A stretch of 37,832 bases of DNA. It comes from Crenobacter intestini. Lineage in GTDB: Bacteria; Pseudomonadota; Gammaproteobacteria; Burkholderiales; Chromobacteriaceae. Location of the stretch: contig NZ_STGJ01000022.1 in the NCBI RefSeq assembly GCF_004919095.1, positions 1-37,832 of the forward strand, given 5' to 3'. Every line of letters begins with the position of its first letter. Position 1 is the first letter of the stretch. The notes beneath the pieces were generated by a model. That model was given only the letters and a program-made list of their open reading frames with translations, had not been told where the DNA came from and ran no database searches. The position numbers were made by a program, and so were the translations under genes. Positions 9,338-16,616 of the stretch are shown here, one piece after another.

Positions 9338-10012
9338 TCATGGGGCGGGCTGTTCGAGCAGGCGCTGCCAGGCGCAGCGCAGCGCGAGCACATGGCTGAG
9401 CCACAGCGCCAGCGCCTGCGCGAAATGCGGGTGGCCGGCCGCGGGGAAGGCGGGCGCGTAGACGGCCGGCGCCGGGTGGCAGGCGAGGTAGCGGCCGGCC
9501 AGCTCGTCCAGCCGTGTCAGCAGTTGCTGCTGGCGGCGCAGCCATTCGTCGGCGTCGGGTAGCGCCCCGTGCAGCAAGCCCAGGTGTTGCGCGTAGCGCA
9601 GCGCCTCCACGCACTGCCAGCTGAAGGTCGCGCTGCCGGCCGGGCCGCAGTCAAGCCAGGCACCGGGCAGCGGCGCGAGCGCGTCGGCGACGGCGCAGGC
9701 CTCGTCCGCTGCACCGCCGGCGTAGACGGCAAAGCCCAGCCGTTCGCCGGCTGGCAGCCAGTGTGCGGCGAGGTCTGCGTAGCGGCCGCCGTGAAAGGCG
9801 GCGAGCGCCTGCGCAGCTTGTGGCGTTGGCGCGGACAGGTCGATGCGCCAGCGCCCGCAGACGAGTGCGTCGGGGCCGTCGCGGCGCGTCAGCGCGTGAC
9901 CTGCCGCCGCCAGTCTGGTGCAGACTGCCGTCAGGGTGCTGCTGTTGCCGTATGCCTCGATATCCACCTGGGTTCCGTCGCCTGCTTGCCTGTCGTCTGC
10001 CGATTGTTTCAC
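9338..10012 (-). CDS. Uncharacterised protein, degenerate 6-phosphogluconate/beta-hydroxyacid dehydrogenase-like
   Basis: This is a 224-residue protein with a GTG start that I do not recognise by name. The segment YAGGAADEACAVADALAPL followed by CGPAGSATFSWQCVEALRYA resembles the end of the NADP domain and the hinge of beta-hydroxyacid dehydrogenases (pattern CGPxGxGHxxKxxxN). The conserved His, Lys and Asn are replaced here. The N-terminal IEAYGNSSTLTAVCTRLAAAGHAL resembles the first beta-alpha-beta unit but lacks the Gly-rich NAD(P) loop. It thus looks like an inactive homologue or a very diverged one. It lies downstream of ppa with a terminator between. The homology is my reading and needs a profile search. 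Confidence 0.55.
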   Translation of the reverse strand: MKQSADDRQAGDGTQVDIEAYGNSSTLTAVCTRLAAAGHALTRRDGPDALVCGRWRIDLSAPTPQAAQALAAFHGGRYADLAAHWLPAGERLGFAVYAGGAADEACAVADALAPLPGAWLDCGPAGSATFSWQCVEALRYAQHLGLLHGALPDADEWLRRQQQLLTRLDELAGRYLACHPAPAVYAPAFPAAGHPHFAQALALWLSHVLALRCAWQRLLEQPAP

Positions 10013-10049
10013 GGGCGGTGCGCGGCTGCACTAGGGGAAAGCCGCGCGC

Positions 10050-10078
10050 AAAAGAAAAGGCCGCCTCGGGGCGGCCTT
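10050..10078 (-). terminator. Terminator of ppa
   Basis: A 9-bp stem (10057-10065 with 10070-10078) with loop TCGG is followed on the - strand by a T-rich run (complement of 10050-10058). It lies 17 bp past the ppa stop. Confidence 0.85.
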
Positions 10079-10095
10079 GCTGCCGGGCTGCGGGA

Positions 10096-10629
10096 TCAGC
10101 CCTGTTGCTTGTGGCGCTCGATGCCGTCGACCAGCTCGGCCTTGGCGTCTTCCAGCGTGCCCCAGCCCTGCACCTTGACCCACTTGCCCTTTTCCAGGTC
10201 CTTGTAGTGTTCGAAGAAGTGCACCATCTGGTTGCGCAGCAGCTCAGGCAGGTCTTCCAGCTTCTGGATCGCGCTGTACATGGTGCACAGCTTCTCGACC
10301 GGCACGGCGACCAGCTTGGCGTCGATGCCCGACTCGTCTTCCATCTTGATCATGCCCAGCGCGCGGCAACGCACGACAACGCCCGGCGGCAGCGGGAACG
10401 GGGTGACCACCAGCACGTCCACCGGGTCTCCGTCCAGCGACAGGGTCTGCGGCACGAAGCCGTAGTTGGCCGGGTAGAACATCGAGGTGCCCATGAAGCG
10501 GTCGACGAAGATCGCGCCGGAGTCCTTGTCCAGTTCGTACTTGATCGGCGCGCCGTTGGCCGAGATCTCGATCACGACGTTGAAGTCGTTCGGCATGTCC
10601 TTGCCGGCGGAAATCGCATTGATGTTCAT
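10096..10629 (-). CDS. ppa: Inorganic pyrophosphatase (family I)
   Basis: The enzyme hydrolyses pyrophosphate to two phosphates in the cytoplasm, pulling biosynthetic reactions forward. The 177-residue length matches bacterial family I enzymes (E. coli 176). Visible features are [30 protein letters not shown], the signature DGDPVDVLV with three Mg-binding Asp, and the C-terminal [20 protein letters not shown]. It is a single-gene unit divergent from coq7, with a TATAAT on its strand at 10678-10683. Confidence 0.97.
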   Translation of the reverse strand: MNINAISAGKDMPNDFNVVIEISANGAPIKYELDKDSGAIFVDRFMGTSMFYPANYGFVPQTLSLDGDPVDVLVVTPFPLPPGVVVRCRALGMIKMEDESGIDAKLVAVPVEKLCTMYSAIQKLEDLPELLRNQMVHFFEHYKDLEKGKWVKVQGWGTLEDAKAELVDGIERHKQQG

Positions 10630-10677
10630 TGTGTGGTCCTTTTTATGGGTCAGGCACGGGTAAAAATCAGGTGAGCG

Positions 10678-10683
10678 ATTATA
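10678..10683 (-). promoter_or_regulatory. ppa: Consensus -10 element for ppa
   Basis: TATAAT on the - strand lies 49 bp upstream of the ppa ATG. No good -35 hexamer is visible 16-18 bp away. Confidence 0.45.
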
Positions 10684-10713
10684 GCGCAGCCTCTGGCGCA
10701 GGGTAGCTCAGGG

Positions 10714-10719
10714 TATAAT
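10714..10719 (+). promoter_or_regulatory. coq7: Consensus -10 element for coq7
   Basis: TATAAT on the + strand would start transcription near 10726. This leaves a leader of about 27 nt to the ATG at 10753 but only about 9 nt to the ATG at 10735, which favours the later start. No convincing -35 element is visible. Confidence 0.45.
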
Positions 10720-10752
10720 CATGTCGTTACGATAATGCAACAGGGTTTCAGG

Positions 10753-11373
10753 ATGCTCGACAAGCTGATCATCGAGTTCGACAAGGGCCTGCGCACGCTG
10801 GCCGCACCGGCCATCAGCGGCCGGCCGCACCCGGACGCGCATATCGAGGAGAGCGAGATGGGCGACGCCGAGCGTCGCCACGCGCTCGGCCTGATGCGAG
10901 TCAACCACTGCGGCGAGGTGTGCGCGCAGGCGCTCTACCAGGGGCAGGCGCTGACCGCCAGGAGCGATGCGGCGCGCGAGGCGCTGAAGGGCGCGGCGCA
11001 GGAAGAGGTCGAGCACCTGGCGTGGACGGAAGCGCGCATCCGTGAGCTTGGCGGGCGGCCCAGCGTATTCAACCCCTTGTGGTACGCCGGCTCGCTGGCG
11101 ATCGGCGTCGGGGCGGGGCTGCTGGGCGACAAGTGGAACCTCGGCTTCCTGGAGGAGACCGAGCACCAGGTCGGCGCGCACCTGGACAGCCACCTGACGA
11201 GCCTGCCGGCGCAGGATGCCAGGAGCCGGGCGATCGTCGGGCAGATGCGCGACGACGAATTGAAGCACGCCGACATGGCGCACGAACTGGGCGCCGCGCG
11301 CCTGCCGCTGCCGGTGCGCGCGCTGATGAAGCTCTCGTCCAGGGTGATGACGGGCGCCAGCTACCGCGCCTGA
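10753..11373 (+). CDS. coq7: Coq7-type demethoxyubiquinone hydroxylase (O2-dependent)
   Basis: This di-iron monooxygenase hydroxylates 2-polyprenyl-3-methyl-6-methoxy-1,4-benzoquinol late in ubiquinone synthesis, using O2. It does the job of the flavoprotein UbiF in bacteria that lack it. The 206-residue protein shows the Coq7 metal motifs: [17 protein letters not shown], the EEVEH motif, EETEH, and DDELKH near the C-terminus. ATG 10753 is preferred over 10735 because AGGG lies upstream and the leader is longer. The window also contains ubiU, part of the O2-independent route for ring hydroxylation. Confidence 0.93.
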   Translation: MLDKLIIEFDKGLRTLAAPAISGRPHPDAHIEESEMGDAERRHALGLMRVNHCGEVCAQALYQGQALTARSDAAREALKGAAQEEVEHLAWTEARIRELGGRPSVFNPLWYAGSLAIGVGAGLLGDKWNLGFLEETEHQVGAHLDSHLTSLPAQDARSRAIVGQMRDDELKHADMAHELGAARLPLPVRALMKLSSRVMTGASYRA

Positions 11374-11394
11374 CCCGGGCGCTTTCGATATGAA

Positions 11395-11427
11395 AAAGGC
11401 CGGCCCCGCGCAAGCGGGCCGGCCTTT
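11395..11427. terminator. Bidirectional terminator between coq7 and cyuA
   Basis: A 12-bp stem (11395-11406 with 11416-11427) is flanked by A5 and T3. It is placed between two convergent genes and can serve both. Confidence 0.82.
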
Positions 11428-11445
11428 AGTTTGCCTGGCGGCGGC

Positions 11446-12741
11446 TTAGCGGCGGCTCTTCTCGACCATGATCTCGATGATCTGGCGGTCGGTCTCGCGC
11501 ATCGAGCCGCGCGCGAGCGCGCACAGGTTGGCGATCGACTCGTCGACGTCGTGGGCGACGATGCCCTCGTGGCCGGTCACCCGGCTGTCGTCCAGCGCCA
11601 TCAGCACCGCCTTGTAGGCGGACGACGCCGAGGTCGACACCTTCATCGCGCAGCTGTTGGACGCGCCGTCGCAGATCATGCCGGCGACGTCGCCGATCAT
11701 ACTGCACACGGCCATGCCGACCTGCTCGAAACGGCCGCCGAGCAGCCATGCCATGCCGGCGGCGGCGCCCATCGACGCGGTGGTCACCGCGCACAGCGCG
11801 GAGAGCGGCGGCAACTTGTCGTGGATGTAGATCGCTGTCAGGTGGGAGAGCATCAGCGCGCGCGCGAGTTTCTCGTCGTCGGCGCCGACATGCTCGGCGA
11901 CCACCATCACCGGCAGTGTCGCCGCGATGCCCTGGTTGCCCGAGCCGGAGTTGCTCATCGCCGGTAGCGTGGCGCCGCCCATGCGCGCGTCGGACGCCGC
12001 GCTGGTACGCATCAGGATCTCGGTGAGCAGGCCGCGCGAGAGCAGACCCTGCGCGATCTGGCGCTGGATGGTCGCGCCGATGTGCAGGCCGTAGTCGCCG
12101 CTCATCCCCTCGACCGACAGCGCACCGTTCAGCCGCGCCGCCTCGAGGATGAACGAGAGCTGTTCGGCAGGTGCGCCGGTTGCGAACTGGTACACCGCGA
12201 GCATGTCGGCGTTGTCGAGGGTGTACGGTGCGCTCGCCTCTCGGGTGTTTTCGTTTACCGCGAACAGCACTTCGCCGTTCTTCTCGATGCGCACGACGCG
12301 GGTGTGCGCGTCGGCGATAGCGACGGTCACCAGCTCGTCCCCCGCGTGCAGCGTCGCCTCGCTGTAGAGTACGTTCGGCACGTCGGCGATGCCGACGCTC
12401 ACCCGCCCCGCGTCCAGCAGTGCGCGCGCGGCGGCGACGTCGGCGGGCTTCAGGTTCTTCAGCACCTCGAGGCCGGCGTCGGCGTCGCCGGCGATCGCAC
12501 CGGCCGCCGCGGCAACCGGCAGGCCCTGCATGCCGGTGCCCGGCACGGTGACGCCCATGCCGTTCTTCATCAGGTTGGCCGAGACGCGGCCTTCGATGCG
12601 CTCGGGTACGCGGCCCAGTTCGCGGCGGGCGATCGCCGAGGCGAGTGCCAGCGAGATCGGCTCGGTGCAGCCGAGCGCGGGAATGACTTCGTGACGGACG
12701 GCCTTGATAAATTCAGGCCACAGCGGGGAGGGCGTGGTCAT
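11446..12741 (-). CDS. cyuA: L-cysteine desulfidase / UPF0597 family (CyuA-like)
   Basis: Members of this serine-dehydratase-alpha-like family contain an iron-sulfur cluster and break L-cysteine into pyruvate, ammonia and sulfide. The 431-residue protein has [11 protein letters not shown] (Cys25), [11 protein letters not shown] and the core [24 protein letters not shown] near residue 345 supplies two further cysteines for the cluster. The ATG at 12741 matches the usual family start; an upstream in-frame ATG at 12822 would lie in the tRNA terminator. In E. coli cyuA is anaerobically induced. Nothing in the sequence here shows its regulation. Confidence 0.85.
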   Translation of the reverse strand: MTTPSPLWPEFIKAVRHEVIPALGCTEPISLALASAIARRELGRVPERIEGRVSANLMKNGMGVTVPGTGMQGLPVAAAAGAIAGDADAGLEVLKNLKPADVAAARALLDAGRVSVGIADVPNVLYSEATLHAGDELVTVAIADAHTRVVRIEKNGEVLFAVNENTREASAPYTLDNADMLAVYQFATGAPAEQLSFILEAARLNGALSVEGMSGDYGLHIGATIQRQIAQGLLSRGLLTEILMRTSAASDARMGGATLPAMSNSGSGNQGIAATLPVMVVAEHVGADDEKLARALMLSHLTAIYIHDKLPPLSALCAVTTASMGAAAGMAWLLGGRFEQVGMAVCSMIGDVAGMICDGASNSCAMKVSTSASSAYKAVLMALDDSRVTGHEGIVAHDVDESIANLCALARGSMRETDRQIIEIMVEKSRR

Positions 12742-12806
12742 CTGGATACGGTATACGGAGAGGATGCGCGATGGTGCTACAAGCCCGTGCGCGGGTAAAG
12801 GGGCTG

Positions 12807-12838
12807 AAAACAGAAAAGCCACTTCGCATGAAGTGGCT
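12807..12838 (-). terminator. Terminator of the tRNA array
   Basis: A perfect 9-bp stem (12817-12825 with 12830-12838) with a GCAT loop is followed on the - strand by a T-rich tract. It lies 6 bp after the last tRNA-Glu, as expected for the end of the array transcript. Confidence 0.85.
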
Positions 12839-12844
12839 GTGTTC

Positions 12845-12919
12845 TGGCGTCCCCACGGGGAATCGAACCCCGGCCGCCGCCGTGAAAGGGCAGTGTTCTA
12901 ACCGCTAAACTATAGGGAC
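12845..12919 (-). tRNA. tRNA-Glu(TTC), copy 1 (last transcribed)
   Basis: A 75-nt cloverleaf including encoded CCA. The 7-bp acceptor stem GUCCCUA/UGGGGAC, D stem GUUU/GAAC, anticodon loop CUUUCAC and T arm CGGGG/CCCCG are all intact. Anticodon UUC. Confidence 0.97.
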
Positions 12920-12926
12920 TTCAAAC

Positions 12927-13003
12927 TGGTGCACCCGGAGCGATTCGAACGCCCGACCCTCTGGTTCGTAGCCAGATACTCTATCCAACTGAGCTACGGG
13001 TGC
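12927..13003 (-). tRNA. tRNA-Arg(ACG), copy 1
   Basis: A 77-nt cloverleaf with encoded CCA. Acceptor GCACCCG/CGGGUGC, anticodon stem UCUGG/CCAGA and loop CUACGAA. Anticodon ACG, normally edited to ICG by TadA. Confidence 0.97.
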
Positions 13004-13025
13004 AAAACTTCTACTACTTGTATCC

Positions 13026-13100
13026 TGGCGTCCCCACGGGGAATCGAACCCCGGCCGCCGCCGTGAAAGGGCAGTGTTCTAACCGCTAAACTATAGGGAC
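13026..13100 (-). tRNA. tRNA-Glu(TTC), copy 2
   Basis: Identical in sequence to copy 1, exactly 181 bp further on. Confidence 0.97.
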
Positions 13101-13107
13101 TTCAAAC

Positions 13108-13184
13108 TGGTGCACCCGGAGCGATTCGAACGCCCGACCCTCTGGTTCGTAGCCAGATACTCTATCCAACTGAGCTACGGGTGC
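13108..13184 (-). tRNA. tRNA-Arg(ACG), copy 2
   Basis: Identical to Arg copy 1 at a 181-bp offset. Confidence 0.97.
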
Positions 13185-13206
13185 AAAACTTCTACTACTT
13201 GTATCC

Positions 13207-13281
13207 TGGCGTCCCCACGGGGAATCGAACCCCGGCCGCCGCCGTGAAAGGGCAGTGTTCTAACCGCTAAACTATAGGGAC
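13207..13281 (-). tRNA. tRNA-Glu(TTC), copy 3
   Basis: Identical to the other tRNA-Glu copies, at the same 181-bp period. Confidence 0.97.
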
Positions 13282-13288
13282 TTCAAAC

Positions 13289-13365
13289 TGGTGCACCCGG
13301 AGCGATTCGAACGCCCGACCCTCTGGTTCGTAGCCAGATACTCTATCCAACTGAGCTACGGGTGC
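13289..13365 (-). tRNA. tRNA-Arg(ACG), copy 3
   Basis: Identical to Arg copies 1 and 2. The spacer on its 5' side carries one C-to-T change relative to the other spacers. Confidence 0.97.
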
Positions 13366-13387
13366 AAAACTTTTACTACTTGTATCC

Positions 13388-13462
13388 TGGCGTCCCCACG
13401 GGGAATCGAACCCCGGCCGCCGCCGTGAAAGGGCAGTGTTCTAACCGCTAAACTATAGGGAC
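13388..13462 (-). tRNA. tRNA-Glu(TTC), copy 4
   Basis: Identical to the other tRNA-Glu copies. Confidence 0.97.
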
Positions 13463-13469
13463 TTCAAAC

Positions 13470-13546
13470 TGGTGCACCCGGAGCGATTCGAACGCCCGAC
13501 CCTTTGGTTCGTAGCCAAATACTCTATCCAACTGAGCTACGGGTGC
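13470..13546 (-). tRNA. tRNA-Arg(ACG), copy 4 (first transcribed), variant anticodon stem
   Basis: Differs from the other three Arg copies at exactly two bases, which pair with each other: position 28-42 of the anticodon stem is U-A instead of C-G. The fold and anticodon ACG are kept, so it should be functional. Confidence 0.97.
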
Positions 13547-13595
13547 GGTTTTTGCTGCTTTTCCCTTCAGGCTTGCTGCCCGTCGAGAGCTGCGA

Positions 13596-13624
13596 ACTAT
13601 ACGCATGCCGGTTTGGGTCGTCAA
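13596..13624 (-). promoter_or_regulatory. Promoter of the tRNA array
   Basis: On the - strand TTGACG (13619-13624), a 17-bp spacer and TATAGT (13596-13601) lie about 50 bp upstream of the first tRNA. The -10 is followed by a GC-rich TCGCAGC discriminator, typical of stable-RNA promoters under stringent control. The remaining intergenic DNA up to 13729 holds no other gene. Confidence 0.75.
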
Positions 13625-13729
13625 GCCCCCTTCCTGCGATTTTTTGCTTTTCGTTATAGAATGCCTGCGTTTGTTGCGCGGGCACCTGCCGGTGGCCGCG
13701 CTTTTTTCATCTGATTTGGGCTGTCATCC

Positions 13730-15112
13730 ATGCTGTCAGGACAAGCGCTGGCCATCGTCGACCTGGAGACGACCGGCGGACACCTCGTGCACGACAGGAT
13801 CACCGAGGTCGGCGTCGTTCTGGTCGACGGTGACCGTGTCGAACGCTACCAGACGCTGGTCAACCCGGGGCGGGCGATCCCGCCGGCGATCGCAGAATTG
13901 ACCGGCATCCGCGACGAGATGGTCGCCGATGCGCCGCCTTTCGAGGCGATCGCGCAAGAAATCAAGCGGATGCTCGCCGGGCGCTTGCTCATCGCCCACA
14001 ACGCGCGTTTCGACTACTGCGTGCTGAAGAACGCGCTGCGCCGTGCGGGGCTGCCGCTGCGCGCGGACACCCTGTGTACAGTCCAGCTCTCGCGCAAGCT
14101 CTACCCCGAACACTACAAGCACAACCTCGACGCGATCGTCGCGCGCCACGGCATCGAGATGGCCGAGCGCCACCGCGCGCTGGCCGACGCCGAGGCGGTA
14201 TACCGTTTCCTGTGCTCGGCGCACGCCGAGCACGGCGACGCCTTCGACGAAGTGTCGCGTGCGCTGATCGCCGAGCCCGGCGCGCCCGCGGGCCTGGCCG
14301 AAGCCACCGCCGACGCGCTGCCCGACCTGCCCGGGGTGTACCTGCTGATGTCTAGCGGGGGCGAGCCGCTCTACCTTGCCCGCACCGACAACCTGCGCCG
14401 GCGCGTCTTCGCGCATTTCGAGCAGGCGGGCAGCACCCGCGCTCAGCCGCGCATCAGCGAGAAGCTGGGCGAGGTCCGCTTCGAGGAGAGCATCGGCGAA
14501 TTCGGCGCGCAGCTGCTGGAAAAGCTGTGGCTCGCACGCTACCGGCCGCGCTACAACCCGGCCTCCCGCCTCGAAGAAACGCCGTGCACGCTCGCGCTCG
14601 ACACGGAAGGTGAGGACGGCCGGTGGCGGGTGCGGGTCGTGCCCTGTGCCGGCAGCTTGCCGGACAACACCTTCGGCGTGTTCCGCGGCGCGCGCGAGGC
14701 GCAGCACGCCTTGGCCCAGCTGGTCGCCAAGGAGCGGCTGTGCCCGACCCTGCTGCTGCCGGCCAGGGGCGCGCGTGCGCCAGACAAGGGCTGCGGCAAG
14801 CGGCGCCACCGGCCGTGCCTTGGCGCCTGCGTCGGCGAGGAGGGCATGGCCGCGCACAACGCGCGCCTGAAGGCGGCGCTCACCGGCGTCGGGGTCGAGC
14901 GCTGGCCCTACGCCGGGCGGGTGTCGCTCGTCGAGCGGCATCCGATCAGCGGCGAGCAGCGCGTGCACGTGTTCGAGCGCTGGTGCTATCTGGGCAGCCA
15001 TGCGGGGGACGGGCGCCTGGCGGGCGGCGCCGACTTCGAGATGGGCGTGTACCGGCTGCTGCGCAGCACTTTGCGCAAGCTGCCGGACGGGGTGACGCTG
15101 CAGGAAGGCTAG
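13730..15112 (+). CDS. DnaQ-type 3'-5' exonuclease fused to a GIY-YIG (UvrC/Cho-like) nuclease domain
   Basis: This 460-residue two-domain nuclease has an N-terminal DEDDh exonuclease with Exo I DLETTG (Asp11, Glu13), Exo II HNARFDY (Asp95) and Exo III HRALADAEA (His148, Asp153). From about residue 198 a GIY-YIG domain follows, with LPGVYLLM, the partner Tyr in EPLYLARTDNLRRRV and a Glu at about 264 in AQLLEKLWL. These match the catalytic Tyr, Arg and Glu of the UvrC N-terminal nuclease, except that the Gly of the YIG half is Ala. The last 180 residues contain a Cys/His/Lys-rich stretch (DKGCGKRRHRPCLGACVG) like that of Cho/UvrC. The role is presumably DNA repair. Such fusions are known in other bacteria. 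Its stop overlaps the stop of motC in a CTAG. Confidence 0.88.
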   Translation: MLSGQALAIVDLETTGGHLVHDRITEVGVVLVDGDRVERYQTLVNPGRAIPPAIAELTGIRDEMVADAPPFEAIAQEIKRMLAGRLLIAHNARFDYCVLKNALRRAGLPLRADTLCTVQLSRKLYPEHYKHNLDAIVARHGIEMAERHRALADAEAVYRFLCSAHAEHGDAFDEVSRALIAEPGAPAGLAEATADALPDLPGVYLLMSSGGEPLYLARTDNLRRRVFAHFEQAGSTRAQPRISEKLGEVRFEESIGEFGAQLLEKLWLARYRPRYNPASRLEETPCTLALDTEGEDGRWRVRVVPCAGSLPDNTFGVFRGAREAQHALAQLVAKERLCPTLLLPARGARAPDKGCGKRRHRPCLGACVGEEGMAAHNARLKAALTGVGVERWPYAGRVSLVERHPISGEQRVHVFERWCYLGSHAGDGRLAGGADFEMGVYRLLRSTLRKLPDGVTLQEG

Positions 15113-15855
15113 TGGATCGCGAGGAAGCCGCGCAGGCGGGCCTCGACGATGCGCGGGTTCTCGCCGCCGGCGATCGCGCTGACGCCCTCGATCACCAGTT
15201 CCTTGAGGGCGACCTCGGCGGCGATCAGGTGCTTGAGCTTGCCGGCGACCGGCAGGAAGAACAGGTTGGCCGAGCCGACGCCGTAGATGGTCGCGACAAA
15301 CGCGACCGCGATGCCCGAGCCGAGCTTGCTCGGGTCGGACAGGTTCTCCATCACGTGGATCAGGCCGAGCACCGCGCCCAGAATGCCGAGGGTCGGCGCG
15401 TAGCCGCCGGCCGACTCCCAGATGCGCGCGCATTGGCGCCGGGCGTGCTCGGCCATGTCGACCTCGACTTCGAGCACCGAGCGCAGCGTTTCAGGCGGCG
15501 CGCCGTCGATCAGCATCTGCAGCGCCTTGCGCGCGAACGGGTCGTGCTGCTGCGCGACGAAGGGCTCGAGCGCGAGCAGGCCGCCCTTGCGCGCGTGCTG
15601 GCTCCAGCGCACCACCTCGCCGATCATCTTCTCGTGGCCGAATTCGGGCGGGTTGAACACCCATTTGAGCAGGCGCAGCCCGCCGACGAACTGGCGCGGC
15701 GTGCTTTGCAGCATCACCGCGCTGGCGGTGCCGCCGATCACGATCAGGAAGGCGGTCAGCTGCAACAGCGAGGCCAGGTGCCCGCCCTCCAGCGCCTGCC
15801 CGGCCAGGATGGCGGTCAGGCCGCCGATGATCGCGATGATGCTCAGTTTGTCCAC
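15109..15855 (-). CDS. motC: Flagellar motor stator protein, MotA/MotC family
   Basis: This is the MotA/PomA-type subunit of the ion-driven flagellar stator. The 248-residue protein has four hydrophobic segments, two near the N-terminus (IIAIIGGLTAILAGQAL and LLQLTAFLIVIGGTASAVML) and two after residue 150. The conserved stretch is GGYAPTLGILGAVLGLIHVMENL. The Pro residues of this helix and the cytoplasmic loop charges fit torque generation. The order fliA then motC resembles the Pseudomonas cluster, where motC is paired with motD. Here no MotB/MotD gene follows; the next gene is convergent. The name motC rests on that context. Confidence 0.82.
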   Translation of the reverse strand: MDKLSIIAIIGGLTAILAGQALEGGHLASLLQLTAFLIVIGGTASAVMLQSTPRQFVGGLRLLKWVFNPPEFGHEKMIGEVVRWSQHARKGGLLALEPFVAQQHDPFARKALQMLIDGAPPETLRSVLEVEVDMAEHARRQCARIWESAGGYAPTLGILGAVLGLIHVMENLSDPSKLGSGIAVAFVATIYGVGSANLFFLPVAGKLKHLIAAEVALKELVIEGVSAIAGGENPRIVEARLRGFLAIH

Positions 15856-15868
15856 GTTGTTCCCTTGT

Positions 15869-16615
15869 CTACAGCCAGCTGCGCAGGCGGCTTCGCAGGC
15901 GGCCGACCGCCTGCGAGTGCAGCTGGCTGACGCGCGACTCGGATACGCCGAGCACCGCGCCGATTTCCTTGAGGTTGAGTTCCTGCTCGTAGTAGAGGCT
16001 CATCATCAGCGCCTCGCGTTCCGGCAACTCGCCGATCGCGTGCACCAGCGCCTGCCGGAAGCGCGTGTCGGCGAGCGTCGTGTGCGGGTCGGGCGTGCGC
16101 TGGTCGGGCACCGCCGCGACCGCGCTCTCGAGCGACTCGCCTTCCTGGTCGTGGAAGTCCTCGAAGTAGACGAGCCGCACGCCCCTGCAGTCGGTCAGCA
16201 TCGCCTGGTAGTCGGCGAGGCTGACGCCCAGCTCGTCGGCGATCTCGGCCTCGGTCGGCTCGCGGGAAAGTTCGCGCGTCGCGCGGCCGATCGCGTCCTC
16301 GATCAGGCGCGAGTTGCGGCGCAGCTGGCGCGGCATCCAGTCGATGCGGCGCAACTCGTCGAGCATCGCGCCCTTGACGCGGGTGCCGGCAAAAGTCTCG
16401 AATTGCGCGCCCTGCGTCGGGTCGTATTGCTGTGCCGCTTCGATCAGGCCGATCATGCCGACCTGGATCAGGTCGTCGATCTCGACCGACGCGGGCAGCC
16501 GTGCCGCCAGCATGCCGGCGATGCGGCGCACCAGGTGCGCGTACTGCGTGACGTCCGGCTTGTCTTCGCAGGCTGCCTGCGCGTACGCGCGGTGAATGTT
16601 CGAAACCGACACCAT
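15869..16615 (-). CDS. fliA: Flagellar sigma factor FliA (sigma28)
   Basis: FliA directs RNA polymerase to late flagellar and chemotaxis promoters and is held by FlgM until the hook is complete. The 248-residue protein shows region 2 (VEIDDLIQVGMIGLIEAAQQYDPTQG, TFAGTRVKGAMLDELR), region 3 (REPTEAEIADELG) and region 4 (LPEREALMMSLYYEQELNLKEIGAVLGVSESRVSQLHSQA). The ATG is one base after the fleN stop, indicating coupling. Confidence 0.95.
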   Translation of the reverse strand: MVSVSNIHRAYAQAACEDKPDVTQYAHLVRRIAGMLAARLPASVEIDDLIQVGMIGLIEAAQQYDPTQGAQFETFAGTRVKGAMLDELRRIDWMPRQLRRNSRLIEDAIGRATRELSREPTEAEIADELGVSLADYQAMLTDCRGVRLVYFEDFHDQEGESLESAVAAVPDQRTPDPHTTLADTRFRQALVHAIGELPEREALMMSLYYEQELNLKEIGAVLGVSESRVSQLHSQAVGRLRSRLRSWL

Positions 16616-16616
16616 C

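Noticed and set aside
12845-13546. CRISPR-like direct repeats of 181 bp
   Set aside because: The repeats are complete tRNA genes with conserved cloverleaves, not repeat-spacer units.
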